From contig QHRO01000244.1 of assembly GCA_003220155.1 (NCBI GenBank), forward strand, positions 1 to 51,536: a DNA stretch of 51,536 nt, given 5' to 3'. The stretch comes from Verrucomicrobiota bacterium (GTDB lineage: Bacteria > Verrucomicrobiota > Verrucomicrobiia > Chthoniobacterales > UBA10450). The translations under genes and the position numbers were made by a program. A model generated the notes under the pieces. The model saw only the letters and a list, made by a program, of their open reading frames with translations. It did not search any database and was not told the DNA's origin. Below are positions 24,833 to 32,445 of the stretch, piece by piece; the first letter of the stretch is position 1; each line of letters opens with the position of its first letter.

Positions 24833-26317
24833 ATGCTTAGATTCCTTTTAACTTTTATTTTGGTCGCGACGATCACATCAGCGCTCCTGGCGCAGGCTCC
24901 GAAACCGGAAGCCACCCAATACACCTGCGTAATGCATCCGGAAGTGATCCAGGATCACCCCGGCAGATGTCCGAAATGCGGGATGGAATTGGTGCCGATC
25001 AAGGAAGATCACAGAAAACATCGAACATCGAACGTCGAACATCGAACATCGAATGAAGAGGCGGTTCACCAAACCGCGCACCACGATCACGCGATGCATG
25101 AAATGAAAATGCAATCCTCGGTGAATTTAGCCGACCCGATGACGCAGGAAGGCTCGGGCACAAGTTGGCTGCCCGATTCCTCGCCGATGTACGAACGCAT
25201 GTTCATGCTCGGCCAGGACATGCTCATGCTCCATGGTGCGGCCTTTCCGCGTTACACCAATGTTAGCACTCGGCGCGGCGACGATCGCATCGACGCGCCG
25301 AATTGGTTGATGGGAATGTTCTCGCATCCTCTCGGCGACAGCGCGCAGTTCGGCGTACGCTTGATGATGAGTCTCGATCCGCTGACCGAAGGCGGCCGTG
25401 GTTATCCGCTGCTTTTTCAATCGGGCGAATCATGGCACGATCAACCGCTGCACGACCGGCAACATCCGCACGATTTGTTCAGCGAATTATCGGTGACCTA
25501 CTCGCAGAAATTCACGCCCGATCTTTCGAGCTACATTTATTTCGGCTATCCCGGCGAGCCAGCCCTGGGGCCGCCCACATTCATGCATCGCATTTCGGCA
25601 ATGGACGATCCCGATGCGCCGCTTGGCCATCACTGGCAGGACTCGTCTCACGTCACATTTGGTGTTGCCACCGGCGGGCTGGTCTGGCGCACCGTGAAAA
25701 TCGAGGGCAGCGTTTTCACCGGACGCGAGCCGGACGAAGACCGCTACGATTTTGATCGGCCGCGCTTCGATTCCGCCAGCGGACGCATTTCCTGGAACCC
25801 GACGCCAGATCTTGCTCTGCAATTTTCGCATGGCTACTTGAAAAGCCCGGAGGGACTCGAGCCCACGGTGAACCGCCACCGCACCACCGCTTCGATCATA
25901 TATAATAAGGCGCTGGGCCACGACGCGAATTGGGCCACGACCTTTGTCTGGGGACAGAACGACGACACCCACGAAGGCAAAACGCAATCGTTCCTGCTCG
26001 AGTCTAATTTTCAGCATCAGCGCGACACTTTTTATACCCGGCTCGAGCGCGTGGAAAAATCGGGACACGAACTCGTCCTCGAGGGCGCGGACCTCGCAAA
26101 AATATTTCCGATCTACGCTGCGTCATTTGGTTACGTGCACGATTTTACGCATGGCAATGGCGTAGACGTCGGACTCGGCGCGCAATTCACGATCGATCAT
26201 CGGCCGGATGAATTGGATCGCTATTACGGCGATGAGGTTGGATACGGCCTGGAAGTTTTTCTTCGAATCCGTCCGTCTCTCCACCGGCACCACGAGATGG
26301 TTGACGCGATGAAATAG
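24833..26317 (+). CDS. Outer-membrane barrel protein with heavy-metal-binding domain
   Basis: 494 residues from ATG 24833 (an in-frame ATG at 24797 gives 12 more, but the signal peptide starts at MLRFLLTFILVATITSALL). After the signal comes a compact heavy-metal-binding domain (TQYTCVMHPEVIQDHPGRCP, then CGMELVPIK), as found in CusB/CopA-associated proteins. Next is a His/Met-rich linker (HHDHAMHEMKMQ) and a ~380-residue region of alternating strands typical of an outer-membrane beta-barrel, with many HDR, HQ and DDP turns. A role in copper or heavy-metal resistance is likely. A run of five 7-bp repeats codes for the linker (25017-25051). Confidence 0.8.
   Translation: MLRFLLTFILVATITSALLAQAPKPEATQYTCVMHPEVIQDHPGRCPKCGMELVPIKEDHRKHRTSNVEHRTSNEEAVHQTAHHDHAMHEMKMQSSVNLADPMTQEGSGTSWLPDSSPMYERMFMLGQDMLMLHGAAFPRYTNVSTRRGDDRIDAPNWLMGMFSHPLGDSAQFGVRLMMSLDPLTEGGRGYPLLFQSGESWHDQPLHDRQHPHDLFSELSVTYSQKFTPDLSSYIYFGYPGEPALGPPTFMHRISAMDDPDAPLGHHWQDSSHVTFGVATGGLVWRTVKIEGSVFTGREPDEDRYDFDRPRFDSASGRISWNPTPDLALQFSHGYLKSPEGLEPTVNRHRTTASIIYNKALGHDANWATTFVWGQNDDTHEGKTQSFLLESNFQHQRDTFYTRLERVEKSGHELVLEGADLAKIFPIYAASFGYVHDFTHGNGVDVGLGAQFTIDHRPDELDRYYGDEVGYGLEVFLRIRPSLHRHHEMVDAMK
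25017..25051 (+). repeat. Five 7-bp tandem repeats (AACATCG) inside a coding gene
   Basis: AACATCG occurs five times in a row (the third has one change), followed by AATGAAG. It encodes part of the linker (HRTSNVEHRTSN) between the metal-binding domain and the barrel. Because 7 is not a multiple of 3, loss or gain of one unit would shift the frame. Confidence 0.9.
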
Positions 26318-26360
26318 ATCGTGCCAGCCTAACTTAACCATCGATCTGTTCGCTCACTGC

Positions 26361-26437
26361 GCGGCTCGACCGAGTCTCGCCCTGCCAATGCGTCTTCGCG
26401 AAAATCTTCTCGGTAGGGCGACGCTCTGCGGAGCCGC
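26361..26437. repeat. Family I inverted repeat (GGTAGGGCGACGCTCTGCGG)
   Basis: Arms near 26361-26386 and 26412-26437 (GCGGCTCGACCGAGTCTCGC and GGTAGGGCGACGCTCTGCGG) pair imperfectly. A second copy lies at 42271-42354. In the same gap, ATTTGGGATTTGGATCTTGG-type text and a perfect 10-bp hairpin (26538-26561, CCGGGCAGCG stem, GATG loop) precede glpX. No gene is seen between 26318 and 26616. Confidence 0.7.
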
Positions 26438-26616
26438 ACTCAAGCCAATGTTTCCTATCACACGGTCGAGACTCGGTTTGGTCATTAGCGCTCAAGGTTT
26501 CCCTGCGATTTGGGATTTGGATCTTGGGATTTCCGTTCCGGGCAGCGGATGCGCTGCCCGGAAAAGGTCTCCCCACTTGTCAGCCATCAAATGCGCGCGC
26601 AATATAATCGCTCCTC

Positions 26617-27681
26617 ATGCCGCGCCTGCCGAAGCAGAATTATCACGATATCGAGCGCATCATCGAGATCGATTTCCTGCGCGCGACCGAAGCCGCCGCG
26701 CTCAACTCCTTGAAATGGCTTGGCCGGGGCGACAAGGAGGCAGCCGATGCGGCCGCCAGCGACGCCATTCGGGGCATGTTCGATCTCATGAATATATGCG
26801 GTGAGGTCGTCATCGGTGAAGGAATCAAAGATAACGCGCCAGGAATTTTCAAAGGCGAACAGCTCGGCACCTGGCTGCCGGGAACCCCACAGTTCGACAT
26901 TGCGATTGATCCGATCGATGGCACCACCAACATCTCCAAAGGCGCGCCCAATTCGATCAGTTGCATCGCGGCCGCGAGCCCGGAAGAAGGCGTCAAAGTC
27001 GCGCTTCGCGATGTGCCTTCATTTTACATGACGAAACTTTCCTACGGCCCGCGCGTGATCCAATACATGCAACGCCGGGGCGATAATTTGAAACTGGAAG
27101 CGCCCATCCCCGAAACCCTGGCCATCGTAGCACGGGCCGTGGACAAACGCGTACAGGACATCGTCGTCATGATGCTCGATCGTCCGCGGCACAAGGAAAT
27201 GGTGGACGAAATTCGCGGCGCCGGTGCCTCGCTCCGCATGATCGGGGACGGCGACATTGCCGCGGCCATGGCCCCGGCCATTCCTGACAGCGGCGTTGAC
27301 CTTTACATGGGGATTGGTGGTTCGCCTGAAGCGGTGCTGGCGGCAGCCGGGATCAAATGTCTCGGCGGCGACATGCAATGCAAAATGTGGCCGCGCGATG
27401 AAAAGGAGCACAAAAATTTGGTCGAGGAGGGTTATGAAAAAGAACTCGACCGGATCTATTCCGCCGATGATCTGGCCAACGGAAAAAACATTGTCTTTTG
27501 CGCAACCGGCATCAGCGATAGTGCGCTCCTGCGCGGCGTTCGTTCGCAGGGCGCGACCGCTGTCACCCATTCGATTTTGATGCGCGCAAAAAGCCGGACC
27601 GTCCGTTTTATTCGTGCGAGCCACGATCTTTCGCAAAAAACCATCCGCCTCCGCACCACCAACCGCGAAGCCCGCATTTAA
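26617..27681 (+). CDS. glpX: Fructose-1,6-bisphosphatase class II
   Basis: Mg-dependent phosphatase of gluconeogenesis converting fructose 1,6-bisphosphate to fructose 6-phosphate. The 354-residue protein begins MPRLPKQNYHDIERIIEIDF, has the lithium-sensitive phosphatase metal site GEVVIGEGIKD and DIAIDPIDGTTN, and the GlpX blocks DGDIAAAMAPAIPDSGVDLY, GIGGSPEAVLAAAG and KNIVFCATGISDSALLRGV. In Verrucomicrobia some GlpX also act on sedoheptulose 1,7-bisphosphate, which cannot be told here. It stands alone and is followed by a terminator-like hairpin. Confidence 0.97.
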   Translation: MPRLPKQNYHDIERIIEIDFLRATEAAALNSLKWLGRGDKEAADAAASDAIRGMFDLMNICGEVVIGEGIKDNAPGIFKGEQLGTWLPGTPQFDIAIDPIDGTTNISKGAPNSISCIAAASPEEGVKVALRDVPSFYMTKLSYGPRVIQYMQRRGDNLKLEAPIPETLAIVARAVDKRVQDIVVMMLDRPRHKEMVDEIRGAGASLRMIGDGDIAAAMAPAIPDSGVDLYMGIGGSPEAVLAAAGIKCLGGDMQCKMWPRDEKEHKNLVEEGYEKELDRIYSADDLANGKNIVFCATGISDSALLRGVRSQGATAVTHSILMRAKSRTVRFIRASHDLSQKTIRLRTTNREARI

Positions 27682-27733
27682 CCACTCCTGCTCATGCTCC
27701 TAATCGTGCTCGTAATCGTTCTTCCCCGAGTAT

Positions 27734-27756
27734 CCGGGGTCGGTGACCCCGGTTTT
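27734..27756 (+). terminator. Intrinsic terminator after glpX
   Basis: Perfect 8-bp stem CCGGGGTC/GACCCCGG with loop GGT and a following TTTT. It lies about 50 bases after the glpX stop, within CTCCTAATCGTGCTCG-type repeat text that begins at about 27683. Confidence 0.65.
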
Positions 27757-27841
27757 GAGCTGCGGGTTTCAGTTTTTTGCACCACTTTCCTTGCTCGACA
27801 CGCGACTTTCCCTTTGTTGAAATAGAAAAAATCCGTCGCTT

Positions 27842-28246
27842 ATGAAACAAGTATCCAAGACTGAACTTTCACCCGACAACGGCTGCGTCATCGATACCAA
27901 GTGGAAAGTGGGGCCGTTGAGTTATCACGCCTGCGCCGCCATGCCAAAAGACGTCCACGGCAAACCGCTCGATGGAAATTTGCGGCTGCCTGAGATCATC
28001 ATTTACGATCACACCGGCTTCAAAGGCGCCTACGCCCGCACCAATCTCAGCTTCCATTATCTGGGCGATTTCTGGAACGACCGCATCAGTTGCGTCATTG
28101 TCGTCAGTGGCGTCTGGCGTTTTTATCGCGACGAATACTACAAGGGCGATTACTGGGACCTGGGCCCGGGCTTTTACGAATCCTTCTTCACCGAAGCCGG
28201 CCCGGACGACGTCGTGAGCTCCTTCCAAGCCATCGCGCTGACGTAA
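27842..28246 (+). CDS. Beta/gamma-crystallin-like protein
   Basis: 134 residues, no signal peptide. The block IIIYDHTGFKGAYARTN is a Greek-key motif start, with the aromatic-rich partner FHYLGDFWNDRISCVIV and a second strand set WRFYRDEYYKGDYWDLGPG. This is the layout of a single beta/gamma-crystallin domain, known in microbes as small Ca-binding or stress proteins. The Ca-binding consensus (N/D-N/D-X-X-S/T-S) is not clear, so calcium binding is uncertain. ATG 27842 is used. It lies just before the integron-like cassette region, and the candidate R' box at 28354 comes after it. Confidence 0.75.
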   Translation: MKQVSKTELSPDNGCVIDTKWKVGPLSYHACAAMPKDVHGKPLDGNLRLPEIIIYDHTGFKGAYARTNLSFHYLGDFWNDRISCVIVVSGVWRFYRDEYYKGDYWDLGPGFYESFFTEAGPDDVVSSFQAIALT

Positions 28247-28416
28247 GGCTTATCAGGTCGGGGAGCGGCGTCCCGGTGCGCCATAATTACTCGTTCCTGT
28301 AATGTTATACGAAAAAATGTTCGCCTTTAATCGCGAACTTTCGCCTATATCTCGTTAGGTGCAGAAACACGCATGATTGGCCCAACGATATCAATCTCCC
28401 CTTCTTCGCGTATGGA

Positions 28417-29219
28417 GTGTTCCGAAAGGGAGAACTCGGCTTTCTCAGCATCTCCGATTTGGTTAGTAGGGTTGTGGAGCCGTGTTCCGTTACGGGAAGC
28501 CTGCTGCTACGTGACGGTTTGCCGATCATCGATCCAGCAGGACGTTCAAATGTCCCGGGCAGTCTGATCTCCTTCAGAGAAGGACTCAACGGCGAGGCAT
28601 ATGACAGGATTGATCGGCTGGAGCCCCAACGGCAGTACCGATGGGAAGAAACGACGACTGCTAAAAGTGTGCGGTGCAACTATCTTATCGGGCGCTCCCC
28701 ACATAAAAGTAGTGTGCCAGCGGATGAAGGATGGAATGGACGAAACGATCCGCTTTTCACCTCCGCTCTGGAGGTGGTCAACGAGAGTTTGGCGGCCTAC
28801 TCGGATTTTGACTCGAATTTAAAGCCGATGTTCAGGCTGCAAATGGCTTATCTTCTGCTTTGGTCGTCGATGGAACGCTACGCTTCACTGCGCTTTCATC
28901 TCGGCGACCGCGCTGTCGACAAACTGATGCAGATTGCTGATGATCCCAGTTCGGCCAACTTCTGAGAAGAGTAGTCAAGCGAACGCACCGGGTGCAACGC
29001 GCCGATAGGCCGACCGATCACTACGAACTAACTCCAGATGACCCCAGGAACTCCCTGAATTACTACTACCAGATCCGCTCAAACATCACACATCGAGGCA
29101 AGGGAGTTGTCCGTGATCACGACATCGTCAGAGCTTCACTGAAAGAGTTACTCGAGATTTTCACAGAGCTTGTGAGGGCCGCTTTCGAATCCTCGTCAAA
29201 AGGAGCACCTAACCAATAG
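28417..29219 (+). pseudogene. HEPN-like protein, cassette-borne, frameshifted
   Basis: Unknown family. The frame shown opens at GTG 28417 but reads back further (HDWPNDINLPFFAYGVFRK), so the true start may lie nearer 28359, with one more frame break between. A block LFTSALEVVNESLAAYSD, then FRLQMAYLLLWSSMERYASL is followed by an early stop at 28965. Adding one G (TTCTGG for TTCTG) restores RRVVKRTHRVQRADRPTDHY and a C-terminal YYYQIRSNITHRGKG to 29219. RSNITH fits the R-X4-H motif of HEPN RNase domains, as in Apea-type proteins. The stop lies inside the attC site, as in integron cassettes. Confidence 0.6.
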
Positions 29220-29330
29220 CTGGAGCCAGCCCCTGGCCGCTGTGAAGTCCACCTTTGATTTTATGAAACAGTTCCCCATATTTGCCACGCTCGCCGCCGC
29301 CAGCGGTGGCTCAGCTCTTTCTCGTTAGAT
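29207..29330 (+). other. Integron attC recombination site
   Basis: R'' box ACCTAAC (29207-29213) and R' box GTTAGAT (29324-29330) fit RYYYAAC and GTTRRRY and are near complements (ACCTAAC against ATCTAAC). Inside, after unpaired spacers (CAAT and CTTTCTC), the left arm AGCTGGAGCCA pairs with the right arm TGGCTCAGCT, leaving one extra G on the left: the extrahelical base of attC sites. Pairing continues imperfectly inward (CCCCTGGCCGC against GCCGCCAGCGG). At 124 bp it is within the normal size range. It spans the stop of the upstream gene, as cassettes do. Confidence 0.8.
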
Positions 29331-29332
29331 GG

Positions 29333-29485
29333 ATGAAGCCCGATCGCGTTTTCCTTGATTTCGGCGCTCCTGACAGCGGTCGAATACGACTTCTGGATTC
29401 CAAGCAGCTACAGGTGCAAACGCCTTATCCAGGTTTCGCATCGTTCTATCGGTCGCGCGAAGACTCACAAACTGAAGCTCACTGA
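29333..29485 (+). CDS. Small cassette ORF (50 aa)
   Basis: Unknown protein of 50 residues starting MKPDRVFLDFGAPDSGRIRL, with QTPYPGFASFYRSREDS near the end and no membrane segment. The ATG is three bases after the R' box of the attC site, and the stop is two bases before the next candidate R'' box, the spacing expected of an integron cassette. It may be a truncated remnant or a real small protein. Its only support is the frame and this context. Confidence 0.4.
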   Translation: MKPDRVFLDFGAPDSGRIRLLDSKQLQVQTPYPGFASFYRSREDSQTEAH

Positions 29486-29487
29486 AC

Positions 29488-29544
29488 GTCTAGCCAGGGC
29501 ACCGCGGCCAACCGCTCACAGCTCGTCGGATAGCGGAGTTAGAT
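29488..29544 (+). other. Candidate short attC site
   Basis: R'' is GTCTAGC (29488-29494, one mismatch to RYYYAAC) and R' is GTTAGAT (29538-29544). The inner arms CACCGCGG and CGTCGGATA pair with two extra bases. At 57 bp it would be a normal short attC. Pairing is much weaker than in the site at 29207, so this is only a candidate. Confidence 0.4.
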
Positions 29545-29628
29545 CTTAATATTTGATATTTCTAACACTGACCGACCGTTGCTGGTCGCCGATGTACAAG
29601 GATACTAGAAATCAATCAACCAAGTTTC

Positions 29629-30114
29629 GTGAATTCCACGATCACGCCCGAACAATTCGAGATGCTGCTTCCGCTTGCCTGTGAGTGGGCGTCCTCGCAG
29701 GAACAGCGCATCCTCGCAACAGGCGAAGCATTATCGGACACGATGCTTGCGGATGCGCGTCTTCTCGGCGTCGCCGCCCCGGAGCGGGTCCGACTACTAT
29801 ACGTCTCTGAGACTCCCATCCCCGACGATCCAGCGTTACGCGCTGCTATTCTGGAAACACAATTTCTCTCGCCGCTCACCCGCGGTCTGACCCTGCGCTA
29901 TGGCATTTTCATCCGTTCCGACTGCAGATTCGACCGAACGATGGTTATCCACGAACTAGGGCACACCGCGCAGTATGAACGCCTGGGCGGGTTCGAGCCT
30001 TTTCTCCGGCGGTATCTTTTTGAATGTCTTACGATCGGCTACCCTGAAGCTCCGATGGAGCAAGAGGTGATCGAACTCACAGCGCGCATTTGTGGATCGC
30101 AAACACAAACCTGA
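29629..30114 (+). CDS. HELGH-motif protein, possible zincin metallopeptidase
   Basis: 161 residues, GTG start at 29629 (no ATG available). The zinc-binding motif HExxH appears as TMVIHELGHTAQYERLGG near residue 112. Upstream is a helical region and a block LRAAILETQFLSPLTRGLTL. A third zinc ligand could be E144 or E149 near the end (EAPMEQEVIELTARI). It has no signal peptide. It lies in the candidate cassette region, same strand as the HEPN-like gene. It was not matched to a named peptidase family. Confidence 0.65.
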   Translation: MNSTITPEQFEMLLPLACEWASSQEQRILATGEALSDTMLADARLLGVAAPERVRLLYVSETPIPDDPALRAAILETQFLSPLTRGLTLRYGIFIRSDCRFDRTMVIHELGHTAQYERLGGFEPFLRRYLFECLTIGYPEAPMEQEVIELTARICGSQTQT

Positions 30115-30153
30115 CCCGCCGATCGACCCTATGTTCGTATTCATTTTCATCAA

Positions 30154-30233
30154 CGGGCAAGATGCGCGTTGGCCCCACAGCCAAGGTGGCTGTGCTACAA
30201 TGTGGTCTCGCAGGAGCTCGCCCCTCCATTTTA
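30154..30233. repeat. Family B palindrome, copy 4, with part of family C
   Basis: GGGCAAGATGCGC hairpin and CACAGCCAAGGTGGCTGTG, followed by GTCTCGCAGGAGCTCGCCCC, the right half of family C. It is the same composite as at 14610-14695. It lies between the HELGH gene and the stop of the DAO gene. A GTTAGGC (30262-30268) next to it fits an R' box. Confidence 0.75.
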
Positions 30234-30262
30234 AAGCGCGATCAACGTTCTTGGTTTGCGCG

Positions 30263-31246
30263 TTAGGCAATCGCCCTCACTTCTTCGGCGCAGGCCCACG
30301 AGAGAGTGAAGCCGGCACCGCCGTGGCCGTAGTTGTGAATGACGGAGCGGCCATCGCCTAATTTTTCCAGATCGAGGCGCACTCCAGAATTTCGGAACGG
30401 GCGCAGTCCGACCTTCACGGAGATCACGGGCGGCGGGTCGATCCCGAGGACGCGGCTGCATTCGGAAACGATCGCGGCGGTGTCGCCGGATGAGGGCTCG
30501 CGATTTTCGCAGATCGAATTGGTGCCTCCGAAAACGCAGTCGTGCGCGCGCGGAATGGCGTACATCAATGGGGCATCGTTGCAGATAATTGCCTGCGCCA
30601 GATCGATCTTTGGCACAATCGCGACCTGACCGCGGTGCGCTTCCAAATCCGAATCGTGAACCAGGTCACGCGCGCCAATACCGGAGCAATTGATGATCAC
30701 ATCAAAATCGCGCGGAATTTCGTCCACCTTACTAATATGGGCGGATTGGATTCTGCCACCGGCGGTGCGCAACCGCTTGGCCAGGTAATCGAGGTAAATT
30801 GTGGCGTCGATGAGGGGAACAGTTAAGGCGTAGCCGCTTGTGAAGGTGGTTGGGAAAGCAGGAATAGTTAGAGATCCCTCGGTCCGAGCCGGACTGGCGT
30901 TTTCGCTCGGGACGACAGAAATCGAATAAGCTCCCAGGTTTTTCGCCCAATCGGGGATTGCAATTTCGCCGGCGCGCGTGAATTGACGGAGCTCGACCAT
31001 CGAAACGCCGCTTTGCGAATCACGCGCCAGATCGCGCAATCGTTCGTAAGTGATTAGCGACCAGGGAATGACTTTGTCGACTGGCTCGGCATCATACGGA
31101 AACCAAACGGCCGCAGCTGCGCCGGATGTTGTTTGCTCACCGGTTTCGTCGGCGAGAATTGTCACATTCCATTCGTGTTCGGCGAGAACAACGCCGCAAG
31201 TCAGTCCGGAAACACCGGCGCCGATGATGGCTGCGCGTTTTCGCAC
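30263..31246 (-). CDS. FAD-dependent D-amino-acid oxidase family protein
   Basis: Oxidative deaminase of D-amino acids or a close relative, FAD-bound. The 327-residue protein has the N-terminal dinucleotide fold IIGAGVSGLTCGVVLAEH, a second block SGAAAAVWFPYDAEPVDK, the DAO segment LTVPLIDATIYLDYL, VIINCSGIGARDL, YAIPRAHDCVFGG and the C-terminal VGLRPFRNSGVRL with NYGHGGAGFTLSW. These match the DAO family (DAAO/DASPO), with the substrate arginine in GLRPFR. Residues ~110-127 come from half a family A repeat inserted in frame. The start ATG at 31246 lies 4 bases after the alcohol dehydrogenase stop, so they share a transcript. Confidence 0.9.
   Translation of the reverse strand: MRKRAAIIGAGVSGLTCGVVLAEHEWNVTILADETGEQTTSGAAAAVWFPYDAEPVDKVIPWSLITYERLRDLARDSQSGVSMVELRQFTRAGEIAIPDWAKNLGAYSISVVPSENASPARTEGSLTIPAFPTTFTSGYALTVPLIDATIYLDYLAKRLRTAGGRIQSAHISKVDEIPRDFDVIINCSGIGARDLVHDSDLEAHRGQVAIVPKIDLAQAIICNDAPLMYAIPRAHDCVFGGTNSICENREPSSGDTAAIVSECSRVLGIDPPPVISVKVGLRPFRNSGVRLDLEKLGDGRSVIHNYGHGGAGFTLSWACAEEVRAIA
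30871..30915. repeat. Half family A element in frame in the DAO gene
   Basis: GAGATCCCTCGG, then the 14-bp module GTCCGAGCCGGACT (30882-30895), then GGCGTTTTCGCTCGGGACGAC: the right half of family A as in copy 2 (16183-16275). On the coding strand it adds about 15-20 residues (SVVPSENASPARTEGSL) between two conserved DAO blocks. Confidence 0.75.
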
Positions 31247-31250
31247 GCGA

Positions 31251-32240
31251 TCAGGTTTCCATCAGCAAGACCGCGGCGCCATTGAGCTTTCCCTCGCGCA
31301 ATCGCGTCAGCGCTTCGTTCGCCTGCGCCAGCGGGAAGGTTTCTGTTTCGGTTTTTATCGGGACGCGTGGCGCAATTTCCAGAAACTCTTCGCCATCGCG
31401 GCGAGTGAGGTTTGCGACCGAGCAAATCGCGCGTTCGCCCCAGAGATCGCGATAGGGAAATGCGGGGATGTCGCTCATGTGAATGCCGGCGGAAACTACG
31501 ACGCCGCCTTTATCGAGATGACGCAATGCGAGCGCCATGAGCGCGCCAACCGGTGCGAAAATGATCGCAGCATCCAATTTTTCGGGCGGCGCTTCATCTG
31601 AGCCGCCAGTCCATTTTGCGCCGAGACGTTGGGCAAATTTCTGGGTCTCTGAATCACCCGGACGGGTGAAAGCGAAAACTTTCCGCCCTTCAAAAACTGC
31701 GACTTGCGCGATGATGTGGGCGGCGGCACCGAATCCGTAAAGACCGAGCCGTCTCGGATCGCCACATTTCCGCAACGCGCGAAACCCGATCAAGCCCGCA
31801 CACAACAACGGCGCGGCCGCGACATTCTCGAACTGATCGGGTAGAGGAAAACAAAAACGCGCATCGGCCACGGCAAATTCCGCGTAGCCGCCGTCGATGT
31901 TGTAGCCGGTGAACCGCGCGCGATCGCAAAGATTTTCGCGGCCGGAACGGCAGAACCTGCATTCGCCACAAGTCCAGCCCAGCCACGGAATGCCAACGCG
32001 ATCGCCTTCGCGAAATTTCTGAATATCGCGGGCGACCTTCTCGACCCGGCCGACGATTTCGTGACCGGGAATTAGCGGCAATTTTGGTTCCGGCAATTCA
32101 CCATCGACGATATGGAGATCGGTCCGACAAACGGCGCAGGCAGAAACGCGCACCAGCAATTGTCCGGTTTCTGGCTGCGGCTCGGGAACATCGCGCAATT
32201 GCAGCGGCTTCTTCGGCGCATCCAGGAGCATCGCGCGCAT
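31251..32240 (-). CDS. Zinc-dependent alcohol dehydrogenase
   Basis: Medium-chain NAD(P)-linked dehydrogenase of the AdhP/AdhA group. The 329-residue protein starts MRAMLLDAPKKPLQLRDVPE. Catalytic zinc ligands are in ACAVCRTDLH (Cys), PGHEIVG (His-Glu) and LLCAGLIGFRAL (Cys). The structural zinc loop has four cysteines (CGECRFCRSGRENLC). The Rossmann fold glycine motif is LYGFGAAAHIIAQVAVF. The substrate is not identifiable. The DAO gene follows 4 bases downstream. Confidence 0.94.
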   Translation of the reverse strand: MRAMLLDAPKKPLQLRDVPEPQPETGQLLVRVSACAVCRTDLHIVDGELPEPKLPLIPGHEIVGRVEKVARDIQKFREGDRVGIPWLGWTCGECRFCRSGRENLCDRARFTGYNIDGGYAEFAVADARFCFPLPDQFENVAAAPLLCAGLIGFRALRKCGDPRRLGLYGFGAAAHIIAQVAVFEGRKVFAFTRPGDSETQKFAQRLGAKWTGGSDEAPPEKLDAAIIFAPVGALMALALRHLDKGGVVVSAGIHMSDIPAFPYRDLWGERAICSVANLTRRDGEEFLEIAPRVPIKTETETFPLAQANEALTRLREGKLNGAAVLLMET

Positions 32241-32329
32241 GAACGGAATTATGTCCAGGAAGACCAGGAGCGCAGGAATTTATTTACGATGATTTCAGCC
32301 GAGCGAAAATCTGGCAGCGCACGGTTTGG

Positions 32330-32390
32330 CGGTCATCCGCCTTCGTGCCACTACGGCGCGACAGGTAGACCGCCGCTACAGCAAAAGCGG
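32330..32390. repeat. Repeat-like hairpins upstream of mqnC
   Basis: GGCGGTCATCCGCC and a GGTAGACCGCCGCTACAG block within 200 bases between the divergent alcohol dehydrogenase and mqnC. Similar 'gaccgccgctac' text occurs at 24141-24158. No gene is seen here. Confidence 0.4.
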
Positions 32391-32445
32391 GCGGTTAAAC
32401 GACGGAAAGCTTGCGCGGAGATGAAATGGCTGGTGTAGAGTTCGG

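Noticed and set aside
25017-25051. Short tandem repeats as a CRISPR array
   Set aside because: Units are 7 bp with no spacers; it is a coding microsatellite.
26538-26561. Perfect 10-bp hairpin upstream of glpX as a terminator or riboswitch
   Set aside because: It has no T tract on either strand, no conserved core, and lies in repeat-rich DNA; kept only as part of the repeat note.
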